64,000 bases of DNA from Sporolactobacillus terrae DSM 11697 (lineage in GTDB: Bacteria > Bacillota > Bacilli > Bacillales > Sporolactobacillaceae): NCBI RefSeq assembly GCF_000648615.1, contig NZ_JFZC01000100.1:1-64000 (forward strand), written 5' to 3'. The notes under the pieces were generated by a model that did not search any database, was not told where the DNA came from, and saw only the letters and a program-made list of their open reading frames with translations. The position numbers and the translations under genes were made by a program. Within the stretch, counting starts at the first letter, position 1. Every line of letters starts with the position of its first letter. Shown here piece after piece: positions 61,094 through 64,000 of the stretch.

Positions 61094-61240
61094 TTTATAA
61101 ATTCCTCCTTTTCCAAGAATCGTGCAGACCCATTGTGCCTTGATTCTCTATACTCACTTCTGGTTTCCGTGCGGGCAGTGCGGCGGACTTCTCACACCTG
61201 TCTTTTGCTTCCAGCAAAGACGCTGTGTTAGGGCCAATGG

Positions 61241-61480
61241 ATTTTATTAGAAAACTTGGCTTTGCCATCGATCTTGTGCCTGACGTGCACTACAGCTGCT
61301 CGCTTGCCGCGGCCAGTCCAGGAGCCTCCTCAGACAGGCAGGAATCTGCGGGGTCTCGCCGGCACGCATCAACTAAGCACGATCCCGCAGGCGCCAGAGC
61401 TCCTCCGCTTTGACGCTTGGCCAAGACACTGGGCTATTGGTTTGAAGACAGGTCAAAATCATATACTTTCTTATCCTGTT
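61241..61480 (+). repeat. Dispersed intergenic repeat, copy E
   Basis: Contains GCTCGCTTGCCGCGG, GAGCCTCCTCAGACAGGCAGG, GCGGGGTCTCGCCGGCACGC, and the right arm through CTATTGGTTTGAAGACAGG to CTTATCCTGTTA. It lies between pxpB and ycsI. Its right end meets a hairpin (CTTGGC/GCCAAG) that starts the next structured element. Confidence 0.8.
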
Positions 61481-61482
61481 AG

Positions 61483-61600
61483 AAGACTTGGCTTTGCCAA
61501 GCCTCTGGCGAAGGCAAAGTCGCCGCCCGCGACGGCCATGGACGGCCTAGTGTTCGGTGAGCCGCAGGACGCGGCGTTCTACCGAACCACTTACACTCGT
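61483..61600. repeat. GC-rich multi-hairpin element
   Basis: A run of perfect hairpins: CTTGGC/GCCAAG, GGCGA/TCGCC, then GTTCGGT...ACCGAAC enclosing GCCGC/GCGGC. Much more G+C-rich than its surroundings. It looks like a REP- or MITE-like insertion next to copy E. Only one copy is in the window, so its repeated nature is inferred. Confidence 0.5.
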
Positions 61601-61640
61601 TTCCTTAAATCTTTTATTTTCTATCCTTTCTTACCAGTGT

Positions 61641-61672
61641 AAGAAAAGGAACTTGCCGAAAACAGCAAGTTC
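61641..61672 (-). terminator. Terminator of ycsI
   Basis: GAACTTGC/GCAAGTTC arms (61649-61656 with 61665-61672), followed on the minus strand by CTTTTCTT, about 70 bp past the ycsI stop. It separates ycsI from pxpBC. Confidence 0.75.
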
Positions 61673-61740
61673 TCATGATCATCCGTCATCCATTTCTTTG
61701 TCGCTTCCGCTTGTTGCCGCAAAGCATGTTGTCAAGCGTA

Positions 61741-62538
61741 TCATAGAATACTGTACGCTGTATCTTTTTGATCCGTTATGAACATATGGCCCGGCGCATG
61801 CGTAATCGCAATTTCCGGTTTGCTGTTCATCACCGCTGCTTGCGGCGTTACGCCGCAAGCCCAGAAGACCGGAATCTCTCCATCCCGAATCGGCACCGGA
61901 TCGCCAAAGTCCGGATGTGCCAGATCGCTGATCCCAATCTGAGCTGGATTGCCGAAATGAATCGGCGCACCATGGACGGAGGGATAGCGGCTGGTCACCT
62001 GTACCGCCCGGATGGCTTGTTTTTCCGTCATCGGCCGCATACTGACGACGACGGGACCGGAAAACACGCCGGCAGGGGCGCAGGCAATGTTGGTGCGATA
62101 CATGGGCACATTGCATTGTTCTTCAATTTGCCGGACTGGAAGATTATTTTCAAGTAATGCCTGCTCGAAACTAAAGCTGCAGCCAATCAGAAAAGAAACA
62201 AAATCTTCTTGCCAGTAGTCCCCAATCGTTGCTACCTCTTCAGACAGCTCCCCATGACGGTAGATGCGATATTTGGGAATATCCGTCCGTATATCCGCAC
62301 CGTTTGCCAGTTGTTTCACAAACGGACTGCCTGTATCCAGTACTTCCAGCAGCGGACAAGGTTTGGGATTACGCTGGCAGAACAATAAAAAGTCATAAGC
62401 TATATTTTGAGGCAAAATGACGAGATTGGCTTGCGCATACCCATTTGAAAGACCACTGGTCGGGCGCGCCCACACTCCATTGCGTATCAAGGCGCGAACT
62501 TCAGACGGCGTCCGATCAGCAAGAGATAATTCATTCAT
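61741..62538 (-). CDS. ycsI: YcsI-like DUF1445 hydro-lyase family protein
   Basis: 265 residues, ATG at 62538 after GAGGGTGA, 17 bp past the pxpA stop; a TTG-started frame at 62568 would overlap pxpA. Family segments: [57 protein letters not shown], and [13 protein letters not shown]. Members of this family include D-glutamate cyclases, which form 5-oxo-D-proline, so a place in the 5-oxoproline locus makes sense. The exact reaction here is inferred. Confidence 0.9.
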   Translation of the reverse strand: MNELSLADRTPSEVRALIRNGVWARPTSGLSNGYAQANLVILPQNIAYDFLLFCQRNPKPCPLLEVLDTGSPFVKQLANGADIRTDIPKYRIYRHGELSEEVATIGDYWQEDFVSFLIGCSFSFEQALLENNLPVRQIEEQCNVPMYRTNIACAPAGVFSGPVVVSMRPMTEKQAIRAVQVTSRYPSVHGAPIHFGNPAQIGISDLAHPDFGDPVPIRDGEIPVFWACGVTPQAAVMNSKPEIAITHAPGHMFITDQKDTAYSIL

Positions 62539-62555
62539 CCCACTCACCCTCACCG

Positions 62556-63317
62556 TTATTTTTTCCAAGAATCAATCTTAATTCCTCGCGTTTGCAATGC
62601 TTCACGTATCGTCGCTGCGAATGCAAGTGCGGCAGCTCCATCGCCATGGACACAAATCGTTTCTGCGCGTACCTTGGTTTTCCGACCGGCTACAGTCGTG
62701 ACCGTTCCCTCGCGAAGCATCTCAAGCACTTGCTGAAGTGCCTGATCTGTATCTGTAATCAGTGCATCCGCCTGAGACCTTGGCGTTAATGAGCCATCGG
62801 GCTGATAGGTTCTGTCCGCATACGCTTCATAAACGACATGAAGACCTGCGTTCTCACCGGCAGTGGTCAGATAGGTGCCGTCCATACCAAACAGAAGCAG
62901 ATTCGGGGCGACGTCATGTACCGCTTGAACCACAGCATCCGCATATTTTTTTTGATCGGAGGCCATATGATACAATGCACCATGCGGCTTCACATGATTT
63001 AAATCAACCTTCTGCGCTGCGGCAACGGCTTGGAGTGCGCCGATTTGATACACGATCATATCGTAGATCTCAGTCGGAGTTATATCCATCTCGCGCCTGC
63101 CAAACCCTTTAAGATCCGGCAATCCGGGATGCGCACCAATGGCCACCCGATTCTTTTTTGCGCGAAGAACCGTGCGCCGCATTTCCGAATAGTCGCCGGC
63201 ATGAAACCCACAAGCGACATTTGCCGATGAAATAAGCGGCAGCACTGCCTCATCATTCCCAATCACATAATGTCCGAAGCTTTCTCCCAAATCGCAATTT
63301 AGATCAACTTGATTCAT
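62556..63317 (-). CDS. pxpA: 5-oxoprolinase subunit PxpA (LamB/YcsF family)
   Basis: 253 residues. Motifs: [47 protein letters not shown] and [13 protein letters not shown] after AAGGAAGGAACAGAGA. Works with PxpB and PxpC encoded downstream, beyond ycsI and the inserted repeats. Followed by ycsI at 17 bp. Confidence 0.95.
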   Translation of the reverse strand: MNQVDLNCDLGESFGHYVIGNDEAVLPLISSANVACGFHAGDYSEMRRTVLRAKKNRVAIGAHPGLPDLKGFGRREMDITPTEIYDMIVYQIGALQAVAAAQKVDLNHVKPHGALYHMASDQKKYADAVVQAVHDVAPNLLLFGMDGTYLTTAGENAGLHVVYEAYADRTYQPDGSLTPRSQADALITDTDQALQQVLEMLREGTVTTVAGRKTKVRAETICVHGDGAAALAFAATIREALQTRGIKIDSWKK

Positions 63318-63391
63318 TCTCTGTTCCTTCCTTTTTGTTCATCAACTTGATTCCTTGAAAAGCTATGCAGCGGATGCAGCTAAACGCTCCC

Positions 63392-64000
63392 TTAGAACAG
63401 TGATGAAAAGCCTTTAATCACTGATTCAACACCGGCATACGCCATAAAGACAACAATAATCCATCCGAAAATGGTCAGCCATAGTGGGTGCTTATACAAC
63501 TCGCCCATTATCTTTTTCTTCGTGACAGCAACCAATAAAATGGCTAGAGCAATAGGAAGAATCAGGCCGTTAATTGCTCCGACAATGACCAGTATCTTCG
63601 CCGGGCTGCCGATAAAATAAAAAACAGCTGTCGAGAAAACGATGAAGAAAATAATTAAGACCGGGCGCAATTTATGAAAAATGCTCTCGGTGCCCTTGTC
63701 TGTCGAATAGTTTAAGAAAGACACCGAAGTAAAGGTTGAACCTAATGTTGAGGTCATTCCGGCAGCTAGAAGGACCAGTCCAAAAAATTTATAGCCAAAA
63801 TTCCCGGCTGCTGCACTGAAAATACTTGCAGCAGGGTTAAGCGGATTAAGCTTGAAGCCTTCTGCAATGACGGCAAGCGCGGCAAGAAAAAGCAGGACAC
63901 GAATAAACGACGCCACACCAATGCCGGTCAACGCCCCTTGATTTATGTAACGAATACTTTCCTTTCCTTTAAGTCCGCCTTCAAGCAGTCGATGTCCACC
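63392..64000 (-). CDS. ycsG: NRAMP-family membrane protein YcsG, partial (5' end outside window)
   Basis: The frame is open to the window edge; 202 C-terminal residues are present, with six or so membrane helices. The pattern SIRYINQGALTGIGVASFIR, SVSFLNYSTDKG and LVIVGAINGLILPIALAILL fits NRAMP-like divalent-metal/proton carriers, and the neighbours match the Bacillus ycsFGI-kip order. Probably supplies the pathway with a substrate or ion; the cargo is unproven. It ends 74 bp before pxpA. Confidence 0.82.
   Translation of the reverse strand, partial: GGHRLLEGGLKGKESIRYINQGALTGIGVASFIRVLLFLAALAVIAEGFKLNPLNPAASIFSAAAGNFGYKFFGLVLLAAGMTSTLGSTFTSVSFLNYSTDKGTESIFHKLRPVLIIFFIVFSTAVFYFIGSPAKILVIVGAINGLILPIALAILLVAVTKKKIMGELYKHPLWLTIFGWIIVVFMAYAGVESVIKGFSSLF

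Overview
The window looks like the chromosome of a low-to-mid-GC Firmicute, most likely a spore-forming lactic acid bacterium of the Sporolactobacillus type. That placement is an inference from the gene set (PepC, PepT, RlmN, HelD, ApbE, the pxp 5-oxoprolinase locus, LPKTG sortase anchoring, strong AGGAGG ribosome sites, GTG/TTG starts). No rRNA, tRNA, CRISPR array, transposase or integrase was seen.

Layout. 137-12014 (mostly minus strand): an ABC-F ATPase, a sortase, and a 2823-residue LPKTG adhesin with 5 collagen-binding-like and 16 CnaB/SpaA repeats. 12043-18883: a response regulator with a SARP/BTAD-type output region, divergent from a 1015-residue hybrid kinase with two kinase modules, then helD. 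18884-28352: two unknown proteins preceded by a probable cre site and operator, YbaK, a stand-alone PTS-IIC/PfoR-like membrane protein behind what reads as a leader-peptide attenuator, a DNA glycosylase, a VanX-type dipeptidase, a membrane-anchored J-domain protein, a drug-efflux MFS and an unknown permease. 28499-33888: an NMT1/SsuA-type ABC importer and an ABC-2 exporter pair.

34234-47170 is an accessory, visibly A+T-richer region. It starts with a long-hairpin RNA candidate. It then holds a sigma-70-like factor followed by a signal-less Amidase_3/SPOR hydrolase, a ribbon-helix-helix regulator, a BhlA/UviB-like holin, a second small holin, and several proteins without signal peptides: a peptidoglycan-binding/DUF1906 giant, an SH3-like protein and a small beta-rich protein. 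An AACTTT-N8-10-CG motif lies 55-120 bp upstream of five of these genes, including the sigma gene. I read this as a dedicated sigma factor driving a holin/endolysin-type release system, by analogy with TcdR/TcdE and UviA/UviB. This is the best candidate for an undescribed system here. An ABC-2 exporter (two permeases, one ATPase) closes the region.

47361-64000 returns to housekeeping and metabolism: nucleoside hydrolase, PepT, an MFS protein divergent from a UgtP-like glycosyltransferase, a DUF2271-ApbE-ferric-reductase-like redox cluster, RlmN, an AI-2E family protein, PepC, and the pxpC-pxpB / ycsI-pxpA-ycsG locus, which runs off the window edge.

Five copies of a dispersed intergenic repeat (about 90-240 bp) lie in the same orientation, each with its right end against a hairpin beside a minus-strand gene end. 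One copy separates ycsI from pxpB and probably splits the oxoprolinase operon.
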